Shown here: positions 7,378 through 16,079 of the stretch, in pieces | Position numbering within the stretch: the first letter of the stretch is position 1 | Layout of the letters: each line of letters starts with the position of its first letter | Assembly: GCA_022706885.1 (NCBI GenBank) | Contig: JAKJBR010000002.1 | Coordinates: 62,001-126,000 of the forward strand | DNA from: DUPQ01 sp022706885 | GTDB taxonomy: Bacteria > Bacillota > Clostridia > DUPQ01 | Direction: 5' to 3' | DNA length: 64,000 nucleotides | Translations under genes and position numbers: made by a program | Notes under the pieces: generated by a model | What the model was told of the DNA's origin: nothing | What the model saw: only the letters and a program-made list of their open reading frames with translations | Databases searched by the model: none

Positions 7378-9840
7378 ATGACAAAGGAACTGGTACTGAA
7401 CCCGAAAGATTTAAGAAAAAGAAGTAAGATTAAATTTAAGGACATAGATGTCTGTGCATATAACAAGACAATTGAAGAAGAAAAGAAGATATTTTCCAAA
7501 GCGGATTTTTTACGTATCTTCAGAGATATGGCAATAATACGTGAGTTTGAAAGTATGTTAAATGCGGTCAAAACTACCGGACAATACAACTCGGTAGAGC
7601 ATGCATATCCCGGACCTGCACACCTTTCCATGGGTCAGGAAGCATCGGTTGTGGGACAGGCATATACACTGGGTATAGACGATTTCATTTTAGGTTCACA
7701 CAGAAGCCACGGTGAGATACTGGCAAAAGGATTGTCGGCCATTGAGAAACTTTCCGATAAAGAGCTTATGGATATAATGGAGAGCTATTTTGACGGCAAA
7801 ATTTTAAGGATAGTTCAGAAAGACCAGAAAACGGTAAAAGAACTGGCAATAGACTTTCTGCTTTACGGAACATTGGCGGAAATATTCTCCAGAGAGACCG
7901 GTTTCCACAGAGGATTGGGCGGCTCCATGCATGCCTTCTTTATTCCGTTCGGCATATACCCCAACAATGCAATAGTTGGCGGAAGTGCCGATATAGCCGT
8001 AGGAGCGGCTCTTTACAAGAAGGTTAACAAGAAGAGCGGTATGGTTATAGCCAACTTAGGTGATGCTTCATTGGGTTGCGGACCGGTATGGGAAGGAATC
8101 TGTTTTGCCACAATGGATCAGTACAAAACATTATGGGAAGGCGAGCACAAAGGCGGATTGCCCATAATATTCAATTTCTTCAATAACTTCTACGGAATGG
8201 GCGGACAGACAATGGGTGAAACCATGGGCTTTGATATTCTTGCCCGTTTCGGAGCGGGAGTAAACCCCGAGCAGATGCATGCCGAGAGAATTGACGGATA
8301 CAATCCTTTGGCGGTTATTGATGCGTATAAGAGAAAGAGAGAGATTATTGAAAAGAAAGAAGGACCGGTTCTTCTGGATGTCATGACATACAGATTTGCA
8401 GGACACTCTCCGAGTGATGCTTCGGCATACAGAACAAAGGAAGAAATAGATATGTGGATGGAACAGGATTCACTTATCGAATACAGGCAGAAACTTGTAA
8501 AAGGCGGAATAGCAAAAGAGGAAGAGTTTGAAGCAATTCTTGGCGATGCGGCTTCACTGATATTCAAGATATATAAAATGGCTATTGATCCCGCTATAAC
8601 ACCCAAGATGGATCTTGTGGGTAATCCCAAAGCTATTGAAGACCTTATGTTCTCCAATGAAAGAATCGAGAAAATGGATGACAGACCGGTTGATGCTCTC
8701 ATACCTTTAGAAGAAAATACCCGTTATCAGCAGGTTCAGAAGAAAGAGAGAAGGGGTATTGTAGACGGAGTGGCGGTTTCCAAGAATAAAGTTTTCCAGA
8801 TAAGAGATGCTATATTCGAAGCAATGATAGAGAAGTTCTACACAGATCCCACTATGGTTGCATACGGTGAGGAAAACAGAGAATGGGGAGGAGCATATGC
8901 CGCATACAGAGGATTATGCGATTCCATGCCCTATCACAGACTGTTCAACTCCTCCATAAGTGAAGCCGCAATAGTAGGCTCTGCGGTAGGATATGCAATG
9001 GCGGGCGGAAGAGCGGTAGTGGAACTGATGTATTGCGATTTCTTGGGCAGAGCGGGAGATGAAGTATTCAACCAGCTTCCCAAATGGCAGGCCATGAGTG
9101 CCGGAATACTCAAAATGCCGGTAGTGGTAAGAGTAAGTGTAGGCGCCAAATACGGTGCGCAGCATTCACAGGACTGGACCAGTTTATGTGCACATATCCC
9201 GGGGTTGAAGGTAGTATTCCCGGTAACACCTTACGATGCTAAAGGTCTGCTAAATGCCGCTCTATCGGGAACCGACCCGGTTATATTCTTTGAAAGCCAG
9301 AGACTGTATGACAAAGGCGAGATGTTCCATGAAGGCGGAGTACCTACTGAATATTATGAGGTACCGATAGGAGAGCCGGATATAAAGAGAGCGGGTAAGG
9401 ATATAACCATACTGACAATAGGTGCAACACTTTACACGGCTTTGGATGCAGCCGATATACTGAAAGAAAAATACGGAATGGAAGCCGAAGTAATAGATGC
9501 AAGAACCGTTTCACCGTTTAATTACGACACGGTTGTTCAATCGGTTAAAAAGACCGGAAGAATTATACTTGCTTCGGATGCCTGCGAAAGAGGATCTCAC
9601 CTTAAAGATATGGCAACGACAATTTCCACACTGTGTTTTGATTATCTGGATGCACCTGCAGTAGTTGTAGGATCCAGAAACTGGATTACACCGGCAGCCG
9701 ATTATGAGAAGTCTTTCTTCCCTCAACCGAGCTGGATATTAGATGCCATACATCAGAAGATTGTTCCGTTAAAAGGTCATGTTTCGACAATGAGCTTTAC
9801 CGACGGTGAAATAGTCAGATTGAAAAGATTAGGGGTGTAA
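7378..9840 (+). CDS. 2-oxoacid dehydrogenase E1, alpha and beta subunits fused
   Basis: This 820-residue thiamine-diphosphate enzyme decarboxylates the 2-oxoacid and acylates the lipoyl group of E2. The alpha part (about 45-435) has GSHRSHGE near 107-113, LGGSMHAF, the TPP/Mg motif starting GDASLGCG near 228 and ending in NNFYGMGGQ, and the RFAGHSPSDAS loop. The beta part (about 470-815) begins RDAIFEAM and contains GEENREWGG and the SVGAKYGAQHSQDW segment. In most bacteria these are two genes; here they are one open frame without a stop. AAAAGGAGA precedes the start. The unique linker (about 440-468) is Lys/Arg-rich. Confidence 0.9.
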   Translation: MTKELVLNPKDLRKRSKIKFKDIDVCAYNKTIEEEKKIFSKADFLRIFRDMAIIREFESMLNAVKTTGQYNSVEHAYPGPAHLSMGQEASVVGQAYTLGIDDFILGSHRSHGEILAKGLSAIEKLSDKELMDIMESYFDGKILRIVQKDQKTVKELAIDFLLYGTLAEIFSRETGFHRGLGGSMHAFFIPFGIYPNNAIVGGSADIAVGAALYKKVNKKSGMVIANLGDASLGCGPVWEGICFATMDQYKTLWEGEHKGGLPIIFNFFNNFYGMGGQTMGETMGFDILARFGAGVNPEQMHAERIDGYNPLAVIDAYKRKREIIEKKEGPVLLDVMTYRFAGHSPSDASAYRTKEEIDMWMEQDSLIEYRQKLVKGGIAKEEEFEAILGDAASLIFKIYKMAIDPAITPKMDLVGNPKAIEDLMFSNERIEKMDDRPVDALIPLEENTRYQQVQKKERRGIVDGVAVSKNKVFQIRDAIFEAMIEKFYTDPTMVAYGEENREWGGAYAAYRGLCDSMPYHRLFNSSISEAAIVGSAVGYAMAGGRAVVELMYCDFLGRAGDEVFNQLPKWQAMSAGILKMPVVVRVSVGAKYGAQHSQDWTSLCAHIPGLKVVFPVTPYDAKGLLNAALSGTDPVIFFESQRLYDKGEMFHEGGVPTEYYEVPIGEPDIKRAGKDITILTIGATLYTALDAADILKEKYGMEAEVIDARTVSPFNYDTVVQSVKKTGRIILASDACERGSHLKDMATTISTLCFDYLDAPAVVVGSRNWITPAADYEKSFFPQPSWILDAIHQKIVPLKGHVSTMSFTDGEIVRLKRLGV

Positions 9841-9846
9841 GTTAAG

Positions 9847-10608
9847 TTGAATCAGAGACAATTACAGATAAAGCGGATGCTGGATGATCATTCAGAGGTT
9901 TTTCTCAAGCAGCTGAAGAAGATTTTCTCCGATGTCTCGGAAATGACCATACGCCGTGATTTGATACTGCTGGAAGATAAGGGATATGCGGTGCGGACTC
10001 ACGGCGGAGCGGTCAGTATAAACCGTTTTAAAAAAGCGGGGGAAGATGAGACAGGTTATACTGTAAGACAGGCGGAGAATGTGGAGAAAAAAGCCATCAT
10101 CGCCCGAAAAGCCTCCCATTTCATTGAAAAAGACCGATCGGTATATTTGGACGCGGGAAGTACCGTTATGGGTTTAGCCAATCTTCTTACCGATATGAAA
10201 GGCTGCACCTTTATAACTTCCGCGGTAAACACCGCTTTGAAACTTGCTTCCACCGATAACTCGGTTATATTGCTGGGAGGAACGATAAGCCCCAATACAT
10301 TGGCATGTTCCGGTCCGGAAGCCATGCAGATGTTGGAGATAATGAACATTGATTTAGCTGTAATGGGAGCTTCGGGATTTTCCGCGGATAAGGGTTTTTC
10401 CGTTTCCAATATGCATGATGCCAAATTAAAAACCAGAATTATCGAGAAGGCCAGAAAAACCATAATGCTTGCAGATTCTACCAAAATAGAAAAGGATAAA
10501 GCATACACTTTCTGCCGGCTTAAGGATGTGGATATTTGGGTTTGCGACACCCTGCCCGATGATAAAGTTTTAGATAAATGCAAAAAAGACAATGTTCTGG
10601 TTGTGTAA
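9847..10608 (+). CDS. DeoR/GlpR-family transcriptional regulator
   Basis: A 253-residue repressor-type protein. Residues 1-58 form a winged helix-turn-helix with the DeoR signature VSEMTIRRDLILLE and the THGGA wing end. The rest is the sugar-phosphate-sensing DeoRC domain (VYLDAGSTV at about 100, the ILLGG strand, ending in a HAD-like ADSTKIEKD loop). It begins at a TTG six nt after the E1 stop, with AGGGGTG upstream in the E1 3' end, so it belongs to the dehydrogenase operon and may autoregulate it through the palindrome at 4567-4585. The effector is unknown; family members usually sense phosphorylated sugars. Confidence 0.85.
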   Translation: MNQRQLQIKRMLDDHSEVFLKQLKKIFSDVSEMTIRRDLILLEDKGYAVRTHGGAVSINRFKKAGEDETGYTVRQAENVEKKAIIARKASHFIEKDRSVYLDAGSTVMGLANLLTDMKGCTFITSAVNTALKLASTDNSVILLGGTISPNTLACSGPEAMQMLEIMNIDLAVMGASGFSADKGFSVSNMHDAKLKTRIIEKARKTIMLADSTKIEKDKAYTFCRLKDVDIWVCDTLPDDKVLDKCKKDNVLVV

Positions 10609-10612
10609 CCGC

Positions 10613-11776
10613 ATGAAAAAAAGATTAATCGCACTATTTCTGTTATTTACTCTGCTTATAGTATTATCCTCCTGTAAAACTTTTAATGAGAAGAATCTTG
10701 ATACGGATAATATCACTGAAACAAGCAATGTTTTTAACGGTGATATAAACGACAGAAGATTTACGCGTTTCCGGCAGTCGGACGGATGTTCTTATTCACA
10801 GTTTGTTGAGACACCCGAGGGAATCTATTATCTCAAGGACTTCTATGTCTATTTCAGTTCCGACGGTATTTCAAAATATGTAAAATTATGCTCAAAACCT
10901 GATTGTCTTCACAATGATTCTGATTGTAATGCTTATGCAGGCGCAAACTTAATCTCGTATTATGACGGGTATATCTACTATGTAGCAATTGATAAATTTA
11001 ATCATTACCTGTTCAGAATGAATATGGATGGCACCGGTCATGTCAATATAAAACCGATTTCCACTACAAATGAAAGATATACCGGTTTTTTTGAACATGG
11101 CTATTTATATTACTACAAAGGAACGATTTTCGGTTTAGCCGGAAACACTAATACCGTGATATACAAAACGCCGGTTTTTGACAACAGTGAAGGAATAGCG
11201 GTAGTAGATACTGAAGATAATGATATCGGTATCGGTAAGATTTTTTTGTTTTATCCGTTAGATGAATATATGTATTTTTATACTTATTCTCCTGATTCTG
11301 AATGCTCCGTATGCAGATATTCAATGGAAACCGGACAGTGGAGTGAATTTGTAAATACTGAAATGTGCTATCAGAGTGTGCTTTTGGATATGGATAAAGT
11401 GTACTGGTATCTGAACGGCGAAGGATTTTATGAATATACCTACGAAACAGGTGTAACAGAAAAAGTAGCGGAAAGTATAGGCGACGGCTTATATGGAATT
11501 TCGTATAATGACAAGTATATTTATGCATATCAGTATTTTAAAGAAAAATATTCATCTGTTTTTCCCATGTTTTACATTTTTGACAGGCAGTACAATCTGA
11601 TAGACAGTGTATTGTTTGATATTGAAATGGAGGATTACTCCTTAACATTTTATGTAACGGAACTGGAGGACTATGTTATCCTGTCATCAAAAATAAACAG
11701 TAACCCTCCCGATTACTATCTCTTGAAATCGGAATTCGGAAGCGGGGATATAAAGGTGAGGAAAATCGGTGACTGA
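10613..11776 (+). CDS. DUF5050-like lipoprotein with a CSKPDCLH motif
   Basis: A 387-residue lipoprotein with signal peptide 1-20, lipobox LSSC and Cys21. Near residues 95-115 it has CSKPDCLHNDSDCNAY, a Cys-rich signature seen in families of gut Clostridia lipoproteins with DUF5050-type propeller repeats. The rest alternates YYDGYIYY- and YMYFYT-like strands, consistent with a beta-propeller of WD/YWTD style. Cys and His spacing suggests metal or disulfide stabilisation, which is not proven. I used the ATG at 10613, four nt after the deoR stop, because the signal peptide begins there; the ATG at 10592 lies inside deoR. Confidence 0.75.
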   Translation: MKKRLIALFLLFTLLIVLSSCKTFNEKNLDTDNITETSNVFNGDINDRRFTRFRQSDGCSYSQFVETPEGIYYLKDFYVYFSSDGISKYVKLCSKPDCLHNDSDCNAYAGANLISYYDGYIYYVAIDKFNHYLFRMNMDGTGHVNIKPISTTNERYTGFFEHGYLYYYKGTIFGLAGNTNTVIYKTPVFDNSEGIAVVDTEDNDIGIGKIFLFYPLDEYMYFYTYSPDSECSVCRYSMETGQWSEFVNTEMCYQSVLLDMDKVYWYLNGEGFYEYTYETGVTEKVAESIGDGLYGISYNDKYIYAYQYFKEKYSSVFPMFYIFDRQYNLIDSVLFDIEMEDYSLTFYVTELEDYVILSSKINSNPPDYYLLKSEFGSGDIKVRKIGD

Positions 11777-11803
11777 TAGTCCGTTTTATGTTATCATATT
11801 CCT

Positions 11804-12367
11804 ATGAAGATTCTATTTATACGGCACGGTCAGACCGATTGGAACATACAGGAAAGAGTACAGGGCTCTTCGGATATACCACTTAATGAAACGGGAATAA
11901 AACAGGCACATGCGGTTAAAGAGATGCTTAAGAAGCATAACTTTGATGAAGTGATAGTTTCGCCTTTGGAAAGAGCAAGACATACGGCATCCATAGTATG
12001 TGAAGGCAGAGCTGTGGAAATGATTATAGACCGAAGGATTGCGGAAAGAGACTTCGGTAAGTACGAGGGGGTTTCATACAGGCAGGATACCGAATATTAT
12101 AAAAAAGTATGGTCACTGGACATGAATAATCAGCTTGAGACTGTGGAATCATATATTGCGTTTTACGGAAGAGTTGTGGATTTTCTTGAAGAAATTATTA
12201 AAAAGCATTACGGCAAAACCGTCTTACTGGTTGCACACGGCGGAGTATCGATAGCCGTTGCGCAGTATTTCAAAGGCGCCCCTGAAAACGGAGATTACCG
12301 CAGTTATTTATTGGATAACTGCGAAATAGCCGAATATGATGAGACATATATAAAAAAGAAATTATGA
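11804..12367 (+). CDS. Histidine phosphatase family protein
   Basis: A 187-residue phosphoglycerate mutase-like phosphatase. The N-terminal RHGQTDWN motif (residues 7-14) provides the phosphohistidine. SPLERARHTA and RIAERDFGKYEG supply the family Arg and Glu, and VAHGGV near 145 gives the second catalytic His. The substrate is unknown; relatives include GpmB, CobC and phosphosugar phosphatases. There is no Shine-Dalgarno site, and TATCAT lies only six nt before the ATG, so the message may be leaderless. The stop overlaps the next start (ATGA), coupling it to the DUF2779 gene. Confidence 0.85.
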   Translation: MKILFIRHGQTDWNIQERVQGSSDIPLNETGIKQAHAVKEMLKKHNFDEVIVSPLERARHTASIVCEGRAVEMIIDRRIAERDFGKYEGVSYRQDTEYYKKVWSLDMNNQLETVESYIAFYGRVVDFLEEIIKKHYGKTVLLVAHGGVSIAVAQYFKGAPENGDYRSYLLDNCEIAEYDETYIKKKL

Positions 12368-13836
12368 TAGATTTCAATGTTTCAAAATCCAGATATGTAA
12401 GAGCGGTACAGTGTATAAAAATGTACTGGATGGACAGAGTTAAGCCGGAAGAGTTTGATGATTCGGTAATGGTTGAAGCGGTGCTGGAAACCGGCAATGA
12501 AGTGGGGGAATTGGCGCAAAAGCTTTTTGATAATGTATCCGTTGTAGAATACTCGGATGATAAGTCGCAAATGATAAATAGGACAAGTGAATATATCAGG
12601 CTGGGTAAAAGATATATTGCCGAAGCTTCATTTGCCTATAAAGGACGCTTTTTGAGCGTGGATATATTGGAAGTATGTGATGACGGCGTTATCATCAATG
12701 AGGTAAAGAGTTCCACAAGTGTTAAAGATGTATACCTTGATGATGCCGCATATCAGAGTTATGTTCTGTCACTTTCCGGTTTCAATGTTAAAAGGGTAAA
12801 TGTAATAACTCTCAATTCAAGTTATGTCAGAAAAGGCGAACTGGATTTGACCGAGCTGTTTTCGGTCACTGATGTGACTTGTCAGGCTGTTTCCCGCCAT
12901 AATGTTGTAGAGGAACATTTGGAATCCATGTCACAGCTGGATTTTGAAATCGAACCGGATATGGAAATAGATAACTACTGTTTTGAACCTTATCCTTGCG
13001 GGTATTTCGGCTACTGCACACGTCATCTGCCCGAAGAAAATATATTTGCACTTAAGAATGTTTTCAGAAAAGACAAGCTTAGCATGTATCGTAGCGGCAT
13101 ATATTCCTTTTCCGATGTTATTAATGAAAGAGTTGTATTTTCACGGCTGAGACCGGTTGTAAAAGATCAGCTTCTGAAAGAAAAGATTGTAGATAAAAAA
13201 GAGATCGGTCGATTTGTAAGCAAGTTCCGTTACCCTCTGTATTATTTAGACTTTGAAACGATACAATATGCCATACCGCCGTATGACGGCATGAAGCCGT
13301 ATCAGCAGACACCTTTTCAATATTCTTTGCATATAGAATATGAGGACGGCAGGCTGGAGCATAAGGAGTATCTTGCGTCGGACGGATTTGACTGCAGAGA
13401 ACAATTGGCCACACGTCTGGTAAACGATATACCTGAGGGCGTCTGCTCGGTTGCATATAATATGGCGTTTGAAAAAGGTGTCATCAGAGACCTTGCCGAT
13501 TATTTTCCTCACCTTCGGGATGAGCTTACGGATATATATGACAATATGCTGGATCTTATGATACCCTTTAAAAACCACTGGTATTATGATAAGGCAATGC
13601 AGGGAAGTTATTCCATCAAAGCGGTACTGCCCGCTCTTTTTCCCGATGATTATACTTTGGATTATGAAAATCTTGAAGGAGTAAAAAGAGGAGATCAGGC
13701 CATGGCTGCGTTCAGAAAAATGCCTTCCATGTCGGAAGAGGAAAAACAGCAGGTTCGGAATCAGTTACTGGAATACTGTAAGTTGGACACCTATGCCATG
13801 GTGATGATAATGAGAAAACTGAAGGAGCAATTATGA
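12364..13836 (+). CDS. DUF2779 protein: RecB-like nuclease plus DEDD exonuclease domains
   Basis: A 490-residue protein of the DUF2779 family. The N-terminal half has PD-(D/E)xK features: SVDILEV and then INEVKSST near 110-120 (D...ExK), and Cys residues (CFEPYPCGYFGYC, about 206-218) that could hold a Cas4-like iron-sulfur or zinc cluster. The C-terminal half looks like a DnaQ/DEDD exonuclease: LDFET near 295, NMAFEKGVIRDL near 360, and YCKLDTYAM near 480. Family function is not established; the two nuclease folds suggest processing of DNA or RNA. It overlaps neighbours by 4 nt on both sides. Confidence 0.8.
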   Translation: MIDFNVSKSRYVRAVQCIKMYWMDRVKPEEFDDSVMVEAVLETGNEVGELAQKLFDNVSVVEYSDDKSQMINRTSEYIRLGKRYIAEASFAYKGRFLSVDILEVCDDGVIINEVKSSTSVKDVYLDDAAYQSYVLSLSGFNVKRVNVITLNSSYVRKGELDLTELFSVTDVTCQAVSRHNVVEEHLESMSQLDFEIEPDMEIDNYCFEPYPCGYFGYCTRHLPEENIFALKNVFRKDKLSMYRSGIYSFSDVINERVVFSRLRPVVKDQLLKEKIVDKKEIGRFVSKFRYPLYYLDFETIQYAIPPYDGMKPYQQTPFQYSLHIEYEDGRLEHKEYLASDGFDCREQLATRLVNDIPEGVCSVAYNMAFEKGVIRDLADYFPHLRDELTDIYDNMLDLMIPFKNHWYYDKAMQGSYSIKAVLPALFPDDYTLDYENLEGVKRGDQAMAAFRKMPSMSEEEKQQVRNQLLEYCKLDTYAMVMIMRKLKEQL

Positions 13837-13967
13837 GTGATAAAGACGACAAAGATGTCGGGCAGGGTAAGCAGGAATTCAGAAGAAAAATTATAAAGAC
13901 CGTTATATTGGCCATACTTATAATTGCACTGTCCGCCCTCCTTATATACTGGTATTTTTTGAGATAA
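13833..13967 (+). CDS. 44-residue single-pass membrane peptide
   Basis: A short frame starting with an ATG that overlaps the DUF2779 stop (ATGA) and ending TAA at 13965-13967. The first 20 residues are charged (many Asp, Lys, Arg), followed by one hydrophobic helix (about 23-41, IIKTVILAILIIALSALLIY) and a short WYFLR tail. The predicted topology is cytoplasmic N-terminus. The 4-nt overlap strongly suggests translation coupled to the nuclease gene, so it may tether or assist it at the membrane. No homologue is recognised. GAAGGAG lies upstream inside the preceding gene at a suitable distance. Confidence 0.65.
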   Translation: MSDKDDKDVGQGKQEFRRKIIKTVILAILIIALSALLIYWYFLR

Positions 13968-14062
13968 CAGCGGTTTTCTTTAGTTAAAAAGACACAATCC
14001 TATATGTTTTTGAAAACCGTTGGGATATAATAAAGGTAAGAATAACAATTAGGAGCTTTTTT

Positions 14063-14839
14063 ATGAAATTATTGAATAATAAAGTTGCTGTCATAACGGG
14101 AGCCGCACAGGGTTTGGGCGAGGCATTGGCTCAAAGACTGGATAAAGAAGGGTGTTCAATCGTTTTGGCGGATTTGAATTACGAAAAAGTATGTGAAGTG
14201 GCAAAGCCGCTGAAAAAAGCCGTAGCCTGTAAAGTGGATGTCACCAAAGAAGTGGAAGTAGATGCAATGACTCAACTGGCTGTGGATACATTCGGAAGAA
14301 TTGATATATTTGTCAACAATGCCGGCATTGTTATATCCGGTCCCACCGATGAGTTTGATGTAAACAAATGGAGACTGGTGCAGGATGTCAATCTTTGGGG
14401 ATATTTCATATGTGCCAAGTCGGCTGTAAAACATATGTTAAAGAATAAAAACGGAGCATCTTTTATACAGATTAACAGTAAATCGGGCAAAAAAGGCTCT
14501 TTTAGAAACAGTGCATACGCCGCATCGAAGTTCGGCGGTATAGGACTTACTCAGAGCCTTGCTCTGGAGTATGCAAAAGACAATATCCGATTCAATGCCA
14601 TATGTCCGGGTAACCTTTTAAATTCCCCGTTATGGGTTGACAGTCTTTTTAAGCAGTATGCAAAAAACCAGGGAATAACCGAAGAGGAAGTCCGTCAGAA
14701 GTACCTTGATCAGGTACCTATGGGAAGATCCTGTGAATATGAGGATGTTGCAAATGTAATGGTTTTCTTAGCTTCCGATATGTCCAGCTATATGACGGGA
14801 CAGGCAATTAATGTAACAGGCGGACAGGAAATGCGATAA
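14063..14839 (+). CDS. Short-chain dehydrogenase, sorbitol-6-phosphate dehydrogenase-like
   Basis: A 258-residue SDR with NAD-binding TGAAQGLG (12-19), NNAG (about 87-90), the catalytic Ser region INSKSGKKGS and YAASK (Tyr/Lys pair). The end VTGGQEMR and the segment NLLNSPLWVD resemble E. coli SrlD, which oxidises sorbitol 6-phosphate to fructose 6-phosphate, so a polyol- or sugar-phosphate substrate is likely but not certain. AGGAGC precedes the start. The PHP gene follows two nt after its stop, making one transcript probable. A weak hairpin-like pair (CGGTTTTC/GAAAACCG) lies upstream at 13975-14022. Confidence 0.8.
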   Translation: MKLLNNKVAVITGAAQGLGEALAQRLDKEGCSIVLADLNYEKVCEVAKPLKKAVACKVDVTKEVEVDAMTQLAVDTFGRIDIFVNNAGIVISGPTDEFDVNKWRLVQDVNLWGYFICAKSAVKHMLKNKNGASFIQINSKSGKKGSFRNSAYAASKFGGIGLTQSLALEYAKDNIRFNAICPGNLLNSPLWVDSLFKQYAKNQGITEEEVRQKYLDQVPMGRSCEYEDVANVMVFLASDMSSYMTGQAINVTGGQEMR

Positions 14840-14841
14840 AT

Positions 14842-16062
14842 ATGAATGAATTCTTCCTTCTGCAAATTGAAAATCTGAATAATCCTAAAAAGGCGGAAAG
14901 GCTGAACAGTCTGTCGGTGTTGAAAAATGCCGTAGATAAAGGTGATATGCCTAAACCGGTATTCTATAACGATGTAAACAACCATATACATACCGCATAT
15001 TCCTTTTCACCGTACAGTCCCTCAAAAGCTCTGTTTATGGCTTACATGAACGGTCTTAAGACTGCGGGCATAATGGATCATGATTCGGTTGCAGGGTGCA
15101 AAGAGTTTATTGAAGCGGGTAAGATTTTAGATATGCCCATTACCTGCGGTATTGAGGTAAGGGCACGTATGGATAAGACGCCGTTAAACGGCCTAAGGAT
15201 AAACAATCCCGACCAGGATTCCGTTGCCTATGTTGCTCTTCACGGAATACCTCATCAGTATATAGATACAATACAGGATTTCATGGCACCGTACAGAGCG
15301 GCCAGAAATGAGCGCAACCGAGCCATGTGTGAAAAGATAAATCAGGTCTTGAACAAATATGATATTTCATTGGATTTTGATAAAGAGGTCGCTCCGTTAT
15401 CTTTGTATCATGAAGGCGGAACGGTAACCGAAAGACACATATCTTATGCACTTGCACTTAAAATGATAGAACGTTTCAAAAGAGGAAAAGCACTTATAGA
15501 TTTCTACAAGACTACTTTAAGATTACCTCTAAGCCTTAAAAATGAAGCTTTATTGAGCGATGTGTCCAATCCGGTGTATGAGTATGACCTTTTGGGAGCG
15601 ATAAAAAGTGATTTGATTTCACTGTTCTACATAGATGCTTATGACGAGTGTCCCGATATACACGATGTAATATCTTTGAGCAGAAAGACCAAAGCCATAT
15701 CGGCATATGCATATTTAGGAGATGTGGCAAGTTCGGTGACCGGAGACAAGAAGCCGCAGAAATTTGAGGACTCTTATCTGGATAAGCTTTTTGAAGTGTT
15801 AAAGCAACTGGATTTCGATGCGGTGACATATATGCCCTCGAGAAATACCAAAGAGCAACTGATAAGGGTCAGAACGTTATGTGAGCGGTACGGATTTTTC
15901 CAGATAAGCGGAGAGGATATAAACTCACCGAGACAGAGTTTTGTGTGCAAAGCCATGAGAGATCCGTTTTTCGATAATTTAAGGGAATCAACATATGCCT
16001 TGATAAATCACGAACGGCAAGCGACCGAAGATATAACTAAGGCTATGTTTTATAATAAATAA
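14842..16062 (+). CDS. PHP-domain protein (putative metal-dependent phosphoesterase)
   Basis: A 406-residue protein with the PHP metal-site pattern: NHIHTAYSFSPYS near 48-60 (HxH), GIMDHDSVAG near 75-84 and CGIEVRA near 103-109. The C-terminal motif is YGFFQISGEDIN rather than the usual S-D-x-H, so one metal ligand position may be altered. The family hydrolyses phosphoesters (histidinol phosphate, polymerase PHP, nucleotide or sugar phosphates). Its place between a sugar-phosphate SDR and rhamnulokinase suggests a role in carbohydrate metabolism, which is inference. The ribosome site is weak. Confidence 0.75.
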   Translation: MNEFFLLQIENLNNPKKAERLNSLSVLKNAVDKGDMPKPVFYNDVNNHIHTAYSFSPYSPSKALFMAYMNGLKTAGIMDHDSVAGCKEFIEAGKILDMPITCGIEVRARMDKTPLNGLRINNPDQDSVAYVALHGIPHQYIDTIQDFMAPYRAARNERNRAMCEKINQVLNKYDISLDFDKEVAPLSLYHEGGTVTERHISYALALKMIERFKRGKALIDFYKTTLRLPLSLKNEALLSDVSNPVYEYDLLGAIKSDLISLFYIDAYDECPDIHDVISLSRKTKAISAYAYLGDVASSVTGDKKPQKFEDSYLDKLFEVLKQLDFDAVTYMPSRNTKEQLIRVRTLCERYGFFQISGEDINSPRQSFVCKAMRDPFFDNLRESTYALINHERQATEDITKAMFYNK

Positions 16063-16079
16063 GAAAGAGGTGTCCGCAA

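Noticed and set aside
8190..8702. 170-residue antisense frame inside the E1 gene
   Set aside because: Shadow of a strongly conserved enzyme.
10056..10634. 192-residue antisense frame opposite the deoR gene
   Set aside because: Low-complexity Ser/Leu-rich shadow of a clear DeoR regulator; no ribosome site and no recognisable motif.
13975..14022. Terminator formed by CGGTTTTC/GAAAACCG
   Set aside because: The loop is about 30 nt and there is no T run after the second arm.
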